Origin: Candidatus Sulfotelmatobacter kueseliae
GTDB lineage: Bacteria; Acidobacteriota; Terriglobia; Terriglobales; Acidobacteriaceae
Direction of reading: 5' to 3'
NCBI GenBank assembly: GCA_900290255.1
Contig: OMOD01000147.1
Coordinates: 1-50,056, forward strand
Length of the DNA stretch: 50,056 nucleotides
The position numbers and the translations under genes were made by a program. The notes under the pieces are model-generated. The model did not search any database and was not told where the DNA came from. It was given only the letters and a program-made list of their open reading frames with translations. Positions 49,547 through 50,056 of the stretch are shown in pieces. The first letter of the stretch is position 1. Each line of letters opens with the position of its first letter.

Positions 49547-50056
49547 TCACGCAGCTTGCTGGCAGTGACTCTGGCGTTGCTGTCTGGCGGCTTCCAACTT
49601 GCGGTCGCGTTCCGCGTGGATCTCCTGCTGACGGCCCGCCAGCACGTCCTTCGGCGTGATGTAGCCGGTGGCACTGTTCAGACGGACGTTGTTGTAATGC
49701 TCCACGTAGCCCTCGACCAGACGTCGTGCATCTTCCAGCGACAGCGGCGTTCCCGGCCGAATGCACTCGCTTTTCAGCGACTTGTGCCAGCGCTCAATCT
49801 TGCCGTTTGACTGTGGATAGTAAGGGGAGGTTCGGACGTGCGTCATGCCCGAGATACGGATGAACTCCTTGAAGTCGCGAGCAACGAACTGCGGGCCATT
49901 GTCGGAGATGATTCGCGGCTTCGCTTCCGGGTACTTCTCCTTGGCTCGCTGCAGGATCACTTCGACATCAGCTTCTCGCATGGACTCACGCAGATCCCAA
50001 TGCACGAGGAAACGACTGAACCCATCCAGAATGCTGCACAAGTAATAGAAGGTGCC
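49547..50056 (-). mobile_element. IS transposase, integrase core (rve), C-terminal part at window edge
   Basis: About 169 residues of an IS3-like DDE transposase, open at its N-terminus past the right edge. Visible are CSILDGFSRF (first Asp), IISDNGPQFVARDF (second Asp) and, about 35 residues later, YYPQSNGKIERWHKSLKSE (catalytic Glu). The C-terminal YVEHYNNVRLNSATGYITP is typical of the family. Stop at 49547. The IS end probably lies between about 49480 and 49545, but its partner inverted repeat is outside the window, so it cannot be placed. Confidence 0.88.

Overview
The window looks like soil or plant-associated Acidobacteriota (Terriglobia-like) DNA. This is inferred from gene style: a very large Oar-type TonB-dependent receptor with a carboxypeptidase-regulatory-like N-terminus, paired CRTAC1 (FG-GAP + ASPIC/UnbV) and TPR proteins, many Tat-exported enzymes, an ASPM-SPD-2-Hydin/lactonase-like giant protein and a relic of a Pkn-type Ser/Thr kinase. 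No rRNA, tRNA or CRISPR array was seen.

Region 1 (1-36.5 kb) reads as one large catabolic locus. On the left, a 4-hydroxyproline epimerase and the start of an FAD oxidoreductase diverge from a glycyl-radical activase and a glycyl-radical enzyme. The latter carries the residues of trans-4-hydroxy-L-proline dehydratase (HypD). Next come an exported DUF5695-type protein, a BNR-propeller protein, an APC permease, a DPP-IV-type S9 peptidase and a GntR/FCD regulator. A minus-strand operon follows (TonB receptor, second S9 peptidase, six-hairpin-like Tat protein, BNR lipoprotein, GH51 arabinofuranosidase), then a CRTAC1/TPR quartet, then a GH127 beta-L-arabinofuranosidase with a DUF885 metallopeptidase-like protein. 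Beta-L-arabinofuranosidase, alpha-L-arabinofuranosidase, proline-type peptidases and hydroxyproline catabolism together suggest use of plant hydroxyproline-rich glycoproteins (extensins, arabinogalactan proteins), whose hydroxyprolines carry L-arabinofuranose chains. A recurring 13-bp element (GGATACAATATGC and variants) lies at the hydroxyproline divergent promoter (twice, inverted), before the GntR gene, before the GH127 gene and before the TonB operon. A weaker version lies between the DUF5695 and BNR genes. This suggests one regulon under the local GntR protein.

Region 2 (36.5-42.2 kb) is a TetR-headed acyl/alcohol oxidation cluster: Zn-alcohol dehydrogenase, SDR, acyl-CoA ligase, acyl-CoA dehydrogenase and the first codons of an enoyl-CoA hydratase. 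A 32-bp box (27/32 identical) is shared by the TetR and SDR promoters. The cluster is decaying: the ligase has a one-base insertion that throws its catalytic C-terminus out of frame, and the hydratase breaks off after about 29 codons into a piece of an unrelated TonB receptor.

Region 3 (42.2-50 kb) is a junction zone: gene fragments, an ASPM-SPD-2-Hydin/beta-propeller protein, a Crp/Fnr regulator, a small conserved-looking protein, a hairpin-rich non-coding stretch, a hypothetical membrane protein and the 3' end of an IS transposase that runs off the right edge.
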